The notes under the pieces are model-generated. The model was not told the DNA's origin and did not search any database. It was given only the letters and a program-made list of their open reading frames with translations. A DNA stretch of 64,000 nucleotides, taken from Phytomonas francai (Eukaryota; Euglenozoa; Kinetoplastea; Trypanosomatida; Trypanosomatidae). Shown piece by piece: positions 18,869 through 29,114 of this stretch. Within the stretch, counting starts at the first letter, position 1. Every line of letters begins with the position of its first letter. The DNA lies in the NCBI GenBank assembly GCA_001766655.1, contig MJCC01000002.1:1509195-1573194 (forward strand). Direction: 5' to 3'. The position numbers were made by a program, and so were the translations under genes.

Positions 18869-21751
18869 TTATTGTTGAACTGCCAGCAAAGTTTCGAACC
18901 CTTTCAATTCACGAAGTCGGTCCTTGATGGGTTCCCCACCGATGGCGCAAACTCTGGAAATCGAAATCGCCAGGTTCTTCGTGGTTGATCTCAGATAGCC
19001 GCTCCAACGCTGCAGGTAAGAAATCACACTCGTTGAATTCGTTTTTTGCTTATTCATCTCCGCCACTTCGTGAGCCACAAGACCGGCAGAATTGTGCGCA
19101 TCCCGAAGTCCTTGTAAGAGAACATCAATGGCCTTTACTTTCAACAGAAGCTCCGTCGCCCTTTCGCATGATGAAAGCGTAGGAGGAGGAGGAGGGAAAG
19201 AAGGAATCATGGAAATGAGGAGTGCAGCATTCCCCGCAGCCACAACAGACGCGACTGAGAAAGCTAACGTCTGCCCGTGAAGCTGTGTGGGTGGCATCTC
19301 AGTTCCCTCCTGTGCCCCCACCACTATCGCCTGCAGCGAAGCCTCCATAAGTCGTAGAGGCGCTAAAGAAATAAGGCTCACGAGCAGACCGACGTTTTCG
19401 ACCACCACCACGCGATTCTGTTTTTGTAAAAAAGCTAAGATCGTCGTGAGATGCTCCAGGTACTCCCATGCGATGGATTTTGTCCCTTGCCCGTCCGCGC
19501 CGGCGCCTTCCAAAGCCCCCACGGCGACCCCTACCCACCGCCATAAACTGTTAACAAACCCCTCCCGACGGCAAAGGTTCGCCTGAAAAGAGGCTTCGCC
19601 AACCGTCAGGAACTTCGCGAACACGCCTAGCATCTTCGCCCCGAGAGGCGTAAGACATGAAGAAGTACCGACGTTTGGCATGGAGAGATGAATTAATACC
19701 TGATCCGTGAGGGAAGTGGATTCGCCCTGAGGATCTGCCAGATCAAACCACTGCCGTGCGTAGGCCCCCCGATCCTCCTGGAAAAGAACCAAGTTGTACA
19801 CAATCGCGTAGAGCGCCTCTAGCAAACGAGAGTCCTCCAGAGAAGGGAGCAAAGATGACGACGCCTTCATTCGTGAAAAAGCCGATTGAAACGTATCCCT
19901 GAGCAACATCGTAAAGCGCTTGGAAGAGAGCGTCTCCAGCATCCATTGAAACCCTCCGCAGCGGAGGTTTTGATTAGCCCTTCTGGATACAGCCGAAGTC
20001 AGGTGTAGAGTGAGCTCCGCCGCCGTGCATTCCATGAGTGGCCTCATAGCATCCGGCAATGGGCACCACGGCTTTGCGCGAGTGGAGCTGAATACCCGCA
20101 CGACAACGTCGAGCACGAGGCACGCCTTTCTTTCGCAGCCCTCTGAGCCTGTGTGAGGAGGGATGCTGTATAGCTGACTCCAAAGGTCTCGCTCGGAGGG
20201 CGAAAATGACATCTGCGAGGGGGGGGGTCCGCCTTGCTTCAAAAAGGCGTCTAGGCAGCCCATAAAGTAGTAGAGCGTCACCCACACCCGTCCGCTGCTT
20301 ATCGAGGTCTGAAGATACGGCGAATTCCATAGGGCAGACAGCAGACCCTCCCCCACGATTTCGTTCACGCCCTCCACCGCACTGCGCACGAGGGCAAAGT
20401 AGCGCAGGGTGAGGCTTTTTAGGCATTGGAGCGCGGCGTCGAATAAATTCGACCGCTCAGGGGTTAACCAAACGGGGTCGGCGGCGCGGATGACTTCCTT
20501 TTTGGCCTCACAGGGGGTAGGGCCACGCAGCCCGCCGACGAGGTACCCCACCAGAGACCCGAGAAAGTCCCGGACGAGCTCGACCTCGACCATTTGGGTC
20601 GAAATTTCCGAACTCCCCCAGACCTCCGCGAGAAGCTGAAGGAGCGGAATCAGGAGCGTGGCATGAAGCCGCGCCGACCGCCGGGGCTCCTCCGGATCCG
20701 CCTTCATTTCGACGGAATCCTTCGCCGTGGATGCGCCGTCGTCCAAGCATCCCAGATCAAGAAGGCGCCGCGCAATGGATAGCCCAGGCAGCAACCCCCC
20801 ACGGTGGGCGAAAAACACACACGCGCCCATCCCGTGCGCGTGCAGGACATCCACCCCTCCGCGGAGGGCCTCCACGAGAGAAACCGCAAACGCGGACGAA
20901 AAGGCCCCCTCGCCCGCGGCTTCCGGAGAGGAGAGCAGCGAGATCACCTTGCACAGGCGCTCGGCTGGGCTGCCTTGCGAATCCGCCCGGCCTGGGGCCT
21001 CCGTCGCGAGAAATCGGTTGCTCGCGAGCAGCTCCAACTCCCCCTTTCGCAGCCAGGCATGCTGGACCTGGGCCTCGACGTTTTTGGGCTCCATTTTTAG
21101 GACCTCGTTGACGTCCTCGAGGGCTTCAACGGGACGATGGAGATGGCGGAGGGCGACCGCCCGGCGCAGCAACGCCTTGATGTCCTTCGGGCTGCGCTGG
21201 AGTACGAAAGAGGCGTCCGATAAAGCGTCGAGAAAGCTCCGCAGGTTAATCCGCGCGAGCGCGCGATTGTTGTGGAGGACGCGAACCAACTCGTCCTCGA
21301 CGGGCTGGAGTTGGATCGCGGCGGTGTAAAGCGCCTCCGCGCGGCCCCAGTCCCGATTCTGGACGGCGGCCGCGGCCTCCTCTTTGAGCCGCCGCGCCTC
21401 CGCCAGGGAGACCGCCTCGGACCTGCTCAGCGAGGCCGATGGGTCCTCGCCGCCAACGCGAGGACGGGCCGCCGCCCCTTTCCGCGTAGGCATCTCCGCC
21501 TCCTTCAGCATCGCATCGATGACATCATCACGATCAAAGCGGTTGTAGTACTTGGGTTCGTAGCGAATCTTTATTTTGTTCAGTCGCTCCTTCTCAAGCC
21601 TTTCCTTCTCCTCGAGTTGCCGCGACTCACGCGCGGCTTTCCTCTGCAGAGCTTCCATGGGATCCTCCTGGAGGATGTCTTGAATAGCCCCCGTAACCTC
21701 TTCGATGCGCTCCACCCATTCCTCAATCTCTGCTTTGGTTGCTGAAGTCAT
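18869..21751 (-). CDS. TTC12: TTC12-like TPR/armadillo protein (dynein-arm assembly factor)
   Basis: 960 residues from an ATG at 21751. The N-terminus (EEWVERIEEVTGAIQDILQEDP) is a short helical region matching the start of TTC12. Residues about 110-235 are three TPR repeats (NRDWGRAEALYTAAIQL, VLHNNRALARINLRSFLDAL, LLRRAVALRHLHRPVEALED). The remainder is armadillo-like helix, ending RLRELKGFETLLAVQQ, close to the C-terminus of TTC12 (RELHGLEIL). In animals TTC12 is a cytoplasmic factor for preassembly of axonemal dynein arms. The protein is longer than human TTC12 (about 700 residues), mostly through insertions in the ARM region. UNC45-like proteins share the TPR plus ARM layout but lack these end blocks. 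Confidence 0.7.
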   Translation of the reverse strand: MTSATKAEIEEWVERIEEVTGAIQDILQEDPMEALQRKAARESRQLEEKERLEKERLNKIKIRYEPKYYNRFDRDDVIDAMLKEAEMPTRKGAAARPRVGGEDPSASLSRSEAVSLAEARRLKEEAAAAVQNRDWGRAEALYTAAIQLQPVEDELVRVLHNNRALARINLRSFLDALSDASFVLQRSPKDIKALLRRAVALRHLHRPVEALEDVNEVLKMEPKNVEAQVQHAWLRKGELELLASNRFLATEAPGRADSQGSPAERLCKVISLLSSPEAAGEGAFSSAFAVSLVEALRGGVDVLHAHGMGACVFFAHRGGLLPGLSIARRLLDLGCLDDGASTAKDSVEMKADPEEPRRSARLHATLLIPLLQLLAEVWGSSEISTQMVEVELVRDFLGSLVGYLVGGLRGPTPCEAKKEVIRAADPVWLTPERSNLFDAALQCLKSLTLRYFALVRSAVEGVNEIVGEGLLSALWNSPYLQTSISSGRVWVTLYYFMGCLDAFLKQGGPPPSQMSFSPSERDLWSQLYSIPPHTGSEGCERKACLVLDVVVRVFSSTRAKPWCPLPDAMRPLMECTAAELTLHLTSAVSRRANQNLRCGGFQWMLETLSSKRFTMLLRDTFQSAFSRMKASSSLLPSLEDSRLLEALYAIVYNLVLFQEDRGAYARQWFDLADPQGESTSLTDQVLIHLSMPNVGTSSCLTPLGAKMLGVFAKFLTVGEASFQANLCRREGFVNSLWRWVGVAVGALEGAGADGQGTKSIAWEYLEHLTTILAFLQKQNRVVVVENVGLLVSLISLAPLRLMEASLQAIVVGAQEGTEMPPTQLHGQTLAFSVASVVAAGNAALLISMIPSFPPPPPTLSSCERATELLLKVKAIDVLLQGLRDAHNSAGLVAHEVAEMNKQKTNSTSVISYLQRWSGYLRSTTKNLAISISRVCAIGGEPIKDRLRELKGFETLLAVQQ

Positions 21752-22094
21752 GGTAAGCCTTCAATTTATGTGTGTGTGTGTGTGTGTGTGTATTCTTTTT
21801 CGTCATATCAGTTTCAAGTCGGGGAAACAAAAAAGCTACTACACATAAGGAACGATTATTGAGTCAAATCCATTTTTTTTTTAAGCATTCTATTTCGGCT
21901 CGTTAATATGGACATATCTTTGGGATGAGAATGTCATTTGTTAAAGGGAGCCGATAAAGGTATACCAACAATTGAAGTAGCAAGAAATCCGATATACTAG
22001 GCCCCACGCAACGACGCGACGACGCACAATGGGCGAGTACCCCCTAAAAATTATGCGCTAGAACGATCCACTCCCCTGCTTTTTTGTTTAGTTC
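21752..22094. other. Spacer with TG microsatellite
   Basis: Contains a TG run at 21769-21791 just upstream of the TTC12 start, so the mRNA leader region has a CA repeat, and a pyrimidine tract farther up (complement of about 21820-21835). Nothing else recognised. Confidence 0.55.
21769..21791. repeat. TG/CA dinucleotide microsatellite
   Basis: Uninterrupted run of about 11 TG units, 18 bases from the TTC12 ATG. Confidence 0.9.
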
Positions 22095-22307
22095 TCATCG
22101 ACGACGGCAATTACCCTCGAGAACTGTATTCCAAGTAGGTTGACCGCCGTCCAGGACCAGCTGCGTTGCCAGCTCTGGATACAAACTTACACGAACAACT
22201 TCAGCAAACCTGGCTTCTACAGCATCCGAATTCACTGCATGTTTAGCCTTTAAGGTAACTCGCTGCCCATTCAGCATCTCCGCATCGCCCGAGCTTTCGG
22301 TATTCAT
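22095..22307 (-). CDS. Small hypothetical protein (70 residues)
   Basis: ATG at 22307 and TGA at 22095. The product (MNTESSGDAEMLNGQRVTLK at its start) is balanced in composition and not AT-driven like the random frames around it, and it fills an otherwise empty slot between two spacers. It has a possible small alpha/beta fold, no signal peptide and no TM segment. I recognise no family. It ends in a basic NCRRR tail. It could be a fragment of a longer gene broken by an indel, but I see no continuation in other frames. Confidence 0.4.
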   Translation of the reverse strand: MNTESSGDAEMLNGQRVTLKAKHAVNSDAVEARFAEVVRVSLYPELATQLVLDGGQPTWNTVLEGNCRRR

Positions 22308-22814
22308 TTCCTATATTAAATAATACACCTACTCAACGGAATAATTGCCTAATTAGGCCGGAAAATGTAGTCTAGAGACTGAACGCGTGAAAAGCACCAA
22401 ATCGTCATAAACCTATTAGGAACATCGAAAAAGAGGGAAAAAGAGAACTTCTTAAGTGGTTAAATGAAACAACTTTTTTTAAACGTAGTATTTAGGATTA
22501 TTTTTTGATTAACAAACGGTTCTATTACACATGACATGAATATAAATACCAAGATATATATGTTTATAGGTGTGCGCATTTATACAAACCAAGCTTTTAG
22601 ATTCCAAAGACATTATAAGTCCAAAGAAATTGTGCATAAAAAATATTAGAAATACCAAGTTGACAAGGTTCATCCAAATTGCTCAGCTGCAAATTATTTA
22701 CATAAAAATCAGTCTAAAGCAAGTAGAAACTTCTGGACGGCCTCTCCGCAACGCTTTCCCATTTCCCAGATGCTTTTTGAACATATTTCCCCCTGATTTG
22801 AGCCTCGGTACGTG
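22308..22814. other. Spacer without a gene
   Basis: AT-rich sequence between the two small genes. No clear acceptor tract, repeat or RNA gene is visible. Confidence 0.5.
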
Positions 22815-23111
22815 TCAAAATACAATCTCGCTGTCGTCGTCAATTGCATCGTCAACTACATCGCACCGTTCACAGCCCTTACCTGGGATAGAGCGGCAGC
22901 ACACGCAGCCTTCCTGCGAATTGCACGAGGTATCCCCGATGTGGGATGAACAGACGGCACTCCCAAAAGGGGTCCGACAAAAATAAGGAAAGCCCGTATC
23001 GACGCACAACTTGCAGTTAACTATATGAAGAGCCGCGGTACGATCGACTTTGAGCAAACATAGACAAAAAAAAAGAGCTGTAAAGAAGAGAATATGTGCT
23101 ATGCGATTCAT
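22815..23111 (-). CDS. Small secreted or surface Cys-rich protein
   Basis: 98 residues from an ATG at 23111 (MNRIAHILFF); the frame extends upstream only to a TTG. Residues about 5-20 form a signal-peptide core (ILFFTALFFCLCLL) with a likely cleavage near RTAA. The mature part has ten cysteines in about 50 residues, including CKLC, CVCC and CERC, then an acidic tail (DDAIDDDSEIVF). An even number of closely spaced Cys after a signal peptide suggests a disulfide-knotted extracellular or lumenal domain. No TM segment or GPI signal follows. I do not recognise the family. A short frame is always uncertain, but signal peptide plus Cys pattern makes a real gene likely. Confidence 0.6.
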   Translation of the reverse strand: MNRIAHILFFTALFFCLCLLKVDRTAALHIVNCKLCVDTGFPYFCRTPFGSAVCSSHIGDTSCNSQEGCVCCRSIPGKGCERCDVVDDAIDDDSEIVF

Positions 23112-24137
23112 ATTCTTTGCCAGTCTACTGAATTTAACTGCGCACAAGAGTATAGTTATGGCAAGTATGAAGTAAAAATGTGTGTCTATAATTATTATAT
23201 TTCAAAATCAGAGGGGGGGGGGGAATAACGTGATTGATAGAAATAAAGACAAATGCAGGACCTGTTGCACCACCTCTTTTGGACACCCCATGCCGTACAC
23301 GCAAAAAAATGAGGGAAATATTTTCCCTTTTTTTTTTCGCATATACGAATAAGATGTTTAAAAGAGAAATGCAGTGACTACTGGGATTAATTGCACGCAG
23401 TGCATGTTAATGTTGTCATGGGTAATGGATCGACCCCCTTTTCTTGCTTACTGTATCGTCTTTAACCTTGAAGAAGGAATTCCGAGTACTGCAAAGCAAT
23501 GATTATGCATCTTTACTTCGTCATCTGTGATATAATGAACGATCGAAAAAGAAAATACACTCAGTACAAAATTCACTCTGAATCCCAAAAATCAATTTTC
23601 TCAGCGAGGTTTTCATTTTTTAAAAACGGATACTGTGGAAACAGGAAAAGGTATTTAAAAGCCGCTGAAGATCCTTTGATAAAGCATGTAAGCCATGAAA
23701 ATCTTTAAACTCTTTTCTTTTTGCATATAATCTACTTTAGGTAACGCAATTCTTTTAACGAGGGAGAGGAACAAAGGTCTCAATGAATCTAAATCAGGCA
23801 AATCAGTTCTAACAGATACTCTTCAACGCCACAATATGCAAAAAAAAATGAATAATATATATGCATGCAATAAAAAGTCAATGATCTCTACAGCCAAAAG
23901 CTTCTCGGTAAATAAAACTAATTTTCGCTGGTGAAGAAACCAGGGAGGGCGAACATCCCAATAAGTGGTGTGCAAAACAATGAACAGAACTAGTAGCAAT
24001 GAAGCAAAGGCACGCGAATAAAAATAAATATGCTGGTAAACAGCATATAGTAACGTAATCGAGCTGCTTCATCCGGACTGGCATTCTTCTAGCCTTGAGT
24101 TTTTCTACAGGAATAAGCTGCTTTAGCTCTATTCTTT
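23112..24137. other. Long spacer without a convincing gene
   Basis: 1 kb, AT-rich, with a G run at 23213-23223 that gives a C tract on the coding strand upstream of the Cys-rich gene. Frames at 23499-23708 (plus) and 23878-24084 (minus) look random. Confidence 0.5.
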
Positions 24138-26549
24138 TTATTCGATTCCGTCTGTTTTCTTCTTTAACGAGGTATTTTCTACGCGGTGAGGCATCTCCCT
24201 CTCTAAATTCGAAGCTGCCCTCTGGATTACCCTTGGTAATTCAGAACCAGTATGCATAATCGCCTTCTGAGCCCTACGACATTTCCTATTAAACTGTTTC
24301 AGAACCTTCGTTGACAACGTTCGCATATCAGACTTAACCTGCATGTCATTTATGTTGTGAAGAATTGCATTAATAAGATTCAGTTTATACAGAATATCAT
24401 CACCGTAGAGAAGCTCAGCAAAGGCGGACTCGTCGTTCTTGAACACAACCTCGCGTATAAGGTCGAGGTGTTCGTCAGACAGGGCCTCCGCCAGCCTCAC
24501 ATTGTACTCACATAGCGCCGTCGTCGTACCAAATGTCTTACCATCCATAAAGGAGGAAAAGGAGAAGATAGTGTCATTCAGAAGGGTGCTATCCATCACA
24601 GGCTGCAGCCCGGGTGAGTATTCCTTAGTCGTCCGCTTCTGTAAACTAGCGGCACATGTTCGCTTCGGTGATTCAGATTTTTGTGAGTTGGGCAACAAAG
24701 GGGCATCTACTGCCACCGGTTCCACTTCTTCCCATTCAATGGAGCCTCCTCTCCCCTCCGTGGAACTGGAGTCTGCGGAGGAAGAGGCCTGTGATTGCAT
24801 GAGCACAGGCTTTCTGACTAGCCTGTCATCGCGACCTTCGTGATGACTGCTAGACGCCGTAGCAGCTGCTGTACCACGCTCTTTATGAGTCGAACTTACT
24901 ACGGCCTTGAGCTCTTGTTCGAACCTTCTATGGATGTCATCGATGGAAGACGCTTCGCTTCGTTCAGGTTTCCACAACCCCGGCAGTTCCTCCTCCAGAA
25001 GGGGGTGATCAAAGTCAGTCGGTCGGGCCGAATCCCGCTGTCGCCCGCCGTGTGGAGACCCCATAGCGCCTACTCCCATTTCATGCTTCATGCCCTCCAG
25101 CCATCGTTTGGCCTCCTCAATCGTGCGTTGCGTCTCTGGATTCCTCAAGAAGATGAGTTCGGAGGACGGCCCAGGACGATTAATTTTCCCCTGCGTGGGA
25201 ATACCTGAGGGGGGGTCACGGCGAGCGTCTTCCGGCGCGACCTGGCGGCCGGTGCTCAGCGGCGCCCATTCTCGCCGCACCCCCATCGCGCCGTAGCCCG
25301 CTAAGGTCCGTCCTGCCGAATAGCGTCCCTCGAAGGATTGGGGGTGGGGCCATCCCAGGATCGCATCCCGACCGCTCGGGCCAAACCGCGGCTGCGTCGG
25401 TGCAAGGCTGCTGTAAAATACCCCATTGGGGGCTACCATAGGGGTGGCATGCGCGCCATACGCATCATCGCGTCTCGCAGGGAAGTACGCACCCCCGTGT
25501 GGCACGCCCTTTTGAGAGGATCTAGGATCGATCGTGTGCCTAGGGTGGCCGGACTCGTAGGCATCCGTGTTAAAATGTTCATCAAGGGATGTATAGACAA
25601 GGATGTATCGGGGTTTTGCTTCAACATCACGCTGGTACGGATCCCTATGCGACCGCCTTGGAGAGGGTTGTAAATGATGACTGTGCGTACGCGACCTCAG
25701 GTGGTGTGTATGTCGTGAAGCGCTTCCTCGGCTTTTCGAAGAATGGCGGTGTAGGGGGCTCTCAGAATGCGCCGTACGTCGAGTACTTGCACGATGCATA
25801 TGCGATCCACCCTGTGTATCCCTGGCGGAATGATGTGGAGTTTGAAAATTCTGGCGACGATGATGTGAGCTATCGATGACTTCTGCTATGGGCTCCCGAG
25901 AACTAGTGTGTCGCTGTGATCGCTGAGAACACTGCAAACTCCCGCTCTGGCGCACTGGCGAATCAGTAGCGTGTCGTTTTCTATCTAAAACATCAGCTGA
26001 GGCTGGATCGGAAGCATTCCGCCGTGCCCTCAATGGTTGTCTTCGGCTGTGCCTCGATAACGAGGTGCCCCTCGTATAACTGGCGCAAGCCCTTCGGGGA
26101 TCGGAGTCGTCTGGATCATGCCGCGACGAGTATCTAGAGCTCACAGCAACGGGTTTAATTCTTTCCGGGGTTCTATTCTGTGATGAGGTACCGGACCGCG
26201 GCGGTTGAGTGTTGATACGCTGGAATCGGCGTTGAGGTGTGCCGCTATAGTCCTCGTCAGAATGATAAGTGCTATCCCGGAAAGTGACTAAGCGTTTAGG
26301 TGTGTGGTGGCTGTGGTGAGAATCGTGTGCATGACCGTGACGGTGGGAATCCTCGTAATGCGGCCGACTGCTTGAAAATCTCTCTTGGCGTGAAGAGTGG
26401 TGATGCTTAGACACATAACCGCTACCGTGTCTACGCTGTGAAGTTGAATGATCGCGATTGCGGTGTGAACTTTCGGATTCATATGATGAATCATCCAAAT
26501 AGTGCCTGTCTGATTTTCTTTGACGCCGATAAACTTTTACTAGTGGCAT
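24138..26549 (-). CDS. His/Ser/Arg-rich protein with conserved-looking C-terminal helical region, unknown function
   Basis: 803 residues; the ATG at 26549 lies just after a textbook acceptor at 26564-26563. The first 300 residues are low-complexity and basic, rich in His, Ser, Arg, Asp and Tyr (RHYLDDSSYESESSHRNRDH), probably disordered and suited to phosphorylation or RNA binding. The middle is Pro/Gly/Arg-rich. The last 170 residues look folded and helical (FGTTTALCEYNVRLAEAL, LLYGDDILYKLNLINAIL, LSTKVLKQFNRKCRRAQKAI). No known domain is recognised. The RS-like part recalls splicing-related or cytoskeletal proteins, but nothing decides it. Confidence 0.7.
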   Translation of the reverse strand: MPLVKVYRRQRKSDRHYLDDSSYESESSHRNRDHSTSQRRHGSGYVSKHHHSSRQERFSSSRPHYEDSHRHGHAHDSHHSHHTPKRLVTFRDSTYHSDEDYSGTPQRRFQRINTQPPRSGTSSQNRTPERIKPVAVSSRYSSRHDPDDSDPRRACASYTRGTSLSRHSRRQPLRARRNASDPASADVLDRKRHATDSPVRQSGSLQCSQRSQRHTSSREPIAEVIDSSHHRRQNFQTPHHSARDTQGGSHMHRASTRRTAHSESPLHRHSSKSRGSASRHTHHLRSRTHSHHLQPSPRRSHRDPYQRDVEAKPRYILVYTSLDEHFNTDAYESGHPRHTIDPRSSQKGVPHGGAYFPARRDDAYGAHATPMVAPNGVFYSSLAPTQPRFGPSGRDAILGWPHPQSFEGRYSAGRTLAGYGAMGVRREWAPLSTGRQVAPEDARRDPPSGIPTQGKINRPGPSSELIFLRNPETQRTIEEAKRWLEGMKHEMGVGAMGSPHGGRQRDSARPTDFDHPLLEEELPGLWKPERSEASSIDDIHRRFEQELKAVVSSTHKERGTAAATASSSHHEGRDDRLVRKPVLMQSQASSSADSSSTEGRGGSIEWEEVEPVAVDAPLLPNSQKSESPKRTCAASLQKRTTKEYSPGLQPVMDSTLLNDTIFSFSSFMDGKTFGTTTALCEYNVRLAEALSDEHLDLIREVVFKNDESAFAELLYGDDILYKLNLINAILHNINDMQVKSDMRTLSTKVLKQFNRKCRRAQKAIMHTGSELPRVIQRAASNLEREMPHRVENTSLKKKTDGIE

Positions 26550-27198
26550 AGCTTACTTCTTCCTGAAAAGAGAAATTACAGGTCTGTGGCAGCAAATATG
26601 CTCTCTTTCTACAAAATGGGTCTCGAGGAGGGGAAAAGATACCGTGGAGTGAGGAATTGCAAAGTATACACTAAAGATCTTCTACAAAGTCTAGATATCG
26701 CATGGATTCGGGTAAATGGTTTTAGCAACATCAAACCCCAAATTTCCCATTCAGTAGGCATTGGTACACGGCTACGCTTGGGAGTTGCTTCTGTGGCTCG
26801 GTTTTAATAAAATCAGCATTTAAAAAATGAAAAGGGAGAGGAAAGGTAAAAGCAGGTGCACAGCAAACCCCGATTATCTTTACATAACGTAGGAAAAAGG
26901 AATCCCATATTCTTAAAAAGGTTTCTGTTACAAGGTTCCCCATGTACCATGATGTATCCATGAAAAGGGAGGTGAAAAAGGGGGCGTATAAATCTGTTGT
27001 GTCGTCGTCAAATCACCCATAAGAAGTAGATGAACGGAGGGGGGAGAAAAAGAAGGAATGAACAAAAAGAAAATCCTCCACAGAACACGTACGTCAACAG
27101 AAATCTGACCCTAACAGAGAAAAAAAGAATAAACTAAATAGCAGAAAAAAAAAAAAGGGAAAAAAGTCAAATAAGTAATTTTACCCGCTGACACAACA
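26550..27198. other. Spacer with splice acceptor
   Basis: Apart from the acceptor at 26563 it is A-rich sequence, probably the 3' UTR of SPO11, with an A run near 27145-27157. Small frames on either strand are unsupported. Confidence 0.55.
26563..26577 (-). promoter_or_regulatory. Predicted spliced-leader acceptor for the gene starting at 26549
   Basis: The coding strand reads TTTCTCTTTTCAG followed by GAAGAAGTAAGCTATG. AG is at 26564-26563, 14 nt before the ATG. Confidence 0.7.
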
Positions 27199-28542
27199 TC
27201 ATGCACTCATGGGGAGTAGAAAGTCCTCTAGTAATGAAAGCAATCCATACTTGCAAGCCTGTAATTCTCCCTTCAGGCGCGTTCGCCACATCCATCGAAT
27301 TTCTTCTAGTATGCAACTCAATGTGGCTCTCACAGAGGGATGGAGGGGTATCTCTCCCGCTAAGTGACCAGAGATGCGCTGCTCGAGTTGCCGCAGGACT
27401 CCCCCGTCCGAAACAGACAGGGGCATCAGTGAAGCTCTCGAAAGGTGATGTGTCGACATCGTTGAGGGCCTCAACCCTACCCATTGCAGAGGTAGCAACC
27501 CTGATTTGCGATCAACCCCGAATGAAGAGTCCATTTTATCACAGTTTCCCATATATTCTTTGGTGAAGCTGCTTCCTGGTGGGTTGCTCTCTAGCATTGT
27601 CAGCAGAATCCTCAGACCATGCGGGTCCCCGTCGACCAAAGCAAAGAGTGGAAGCTGTGGCAGATATGCATATAAGCGGCGCAGAAAGAGACGGGAAGCT
27701 ACACAAGGATATCCTTTAGTACAAAGCATCAGATAGGAACGCCCTGGTCGCATAGGACGTCCTCGGCAGCCAACATCACCAGGGCTCTCTTGCTGCTCGC
27801 GAATCTCATTCAAAAGAGTACATAGGGTGCTTTCCTTCTCCACGAAAACTAGGGCAACCTCTCGGCTACCGTCCCCCACAGAATAGCCGCTACTGTAGAG
27901 AGCCATTTCCGTTGTGAGCTGTACACCATCACCATCGCAGCGTACTTGAATCGGTGAGCTGACTGCGGCGGCGCCGTTTTGTCGAGGACAAAGTATCATG
28001 CTCAGGGGGCCTACAAAAATACTTTTCGGGGTTGCTACGACACCAAGATTCTCGCGAGAGTACGGCTGTTGGTGGCCATCAGTCGCTATTATTCGCTCAA
28101 GAGCCGTCTGGGGGGTTGTGAAGATAAACCGATATTCTGCGCATTGGTCCCGCTGTGGGAGTCCATCGTTGCGTTTAACACACAACGCGGCAAACCGCAT
28201 CCACACTCCAAGCCGCTGCAGGCTCCGATGCACCGCACGCTGGCCCTGAGGAGCGAAGAGAGGTGGGTTGCAGTAGTATAGATCGCGCTCCGTGCAGGTC
28301 GCCTCCCGCGCTCCTGCTCCATTTCTCAGTAAAAACATGCTGTTAAGCAGACATAACACACGTGCAAAGCTTAGCATTTGATTCTCAGAGTATGTGAATC
28401 TGACAGAATTTTCCTTTTTATATCTCTTTGAACCCACCCTTTGGGCTGAGGATGTGTCACATTGGTCAGGATACGATTCCAGAAGACCATAGATAAGAAG
28501 GAGGACAAGCGATTCAACCACGAAGAAATCATTAGCTTCCAT
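27199..28542 (-). CDS. SPO11: SPO11 meiotic topoisomerase VI A-like protein
   Basis: 447 residues from an ATG at 28542. SPO11 makes the double-strand breaks that start meiotic recombination. The catalytic winged-helix tyrosine lies in TERDLYY (Tyr89/Tyr90). The Toprim metal site is present: Glu235 in VFVEKEST and the Asp304/Asp306 pair in ALVDGDPHG. Between them KGYPCVASRLFLRRL matches the conserved GYP block. The C-terminal half is divergent, with low-similarity insertions. The presence of an intact catalytic set suggests an active enzyme and hence capacity for meiosis-like recombination. The acceptor is probably the TCAG a few bases upstream of the ATG. Confidence 0.88.
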   Translation of the reverse strand: MEANDFFVVESLVLLLIYGLLESYPDQCDTSSAQRVGSKRYKKENSVRFTYSENQMLSFARVLCLLNSMFLLRNGAGAREATCTERDLYYCNPPLFAPQGQRAVHRSLQRLGVWMRFAALCVKRNDGLPQRDQCAEYRFIFTTPQTALERIIATDGHQQPYSRENLGVVATPKSIFVGPLSMILCPRQNGAAAVSSPIQVRCDGDGVQLTTEMALYSSGYSVGDGSREVALVFVEKESTLCTLLNEIREQQESPGDVGCRGRPMRPGRSYLMLCTKGYPCVASRLFLRRLYAYLPQLPLFALVDGDPHGLRILLTMLESNPPGSSFTKEYMGNCDKMDSSFGVDRKSGLLPLQWVGLRPSTMSTHHLSRASLMPLSVSDGGVLRQLEQRISGHLAGEIPLHPSVRATLSCILEEIRWMWRTRLKGELQACKYGLLSLLEDFLLPMSA

Positions 28543-29114
28543 TTTTCTGATCCCTTATACACCAATATATATATATATATATATATTTGTGTGTGTGTGT
28601 GTGTGTGTGTGTGGAAAGACACAATGAGAACTCTACATGATAAAGACAAACTGACGATTTATTTTGCCTCTAGTTCCTACTCAAAAGAAAAAAGTGTCAA
28701 CCCAGAAGGAATCAAACCGGAGCGCTATTAAAGGTGTAACTCAACAAAACGCAGCCGCGAAAAGAAAATATGAATATGTTTAATGTGTTGCCCATGTGTG
28801 TGTTCCAACCTTTCTCATTTTCTTCCTGAAAAGCTATTGTAAGGTGGTCTTCAGAAATTATTTGAAAAAAATTTCTGACCTGCCCACATTTTTGTCACTT
28901 TCAGCGAAAAAAAATGTGAATATATACATTACATAAATTTCTCTATTTCGTATACCAAGTGCCTGAAATGTGACATATGGTAAATAATGGTGACTTCAAA
29001 CAAAAATAAAAATAATAAAAAGAACTGAAGCCACATGCAAACAGGTGAAAGCATGAAAGAGCATAACTATGGCTAATGGAAGCTCAATGATCAAATTGCT
29101 CTTAAGCGACAAAT
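28543..29114. other. Spacer with AT and GT microsatellites
   Basis: Contains adjoining AT (28565-28587) and GT (28589-28613) runs right upstream of SPO11, then AT-rich sequence that is probably 3' UTR of the NDK-repeat gene. No RNA gene recognised. Confidence 0.6.
28565..28613. repeat. Compound AT-GT microsatellite
   Basis: About 11 AT units followed by about 12 GT units, 23 bases upstream of the SPO11 ATG. Confidence 0.9.

Noticed and set aside
23878..24084. 68-codon minus-strand frame with hydrophobic segment
   Set aside because: Too short and AT-driven; looks like a spacer frame, without a convincing acceptor.
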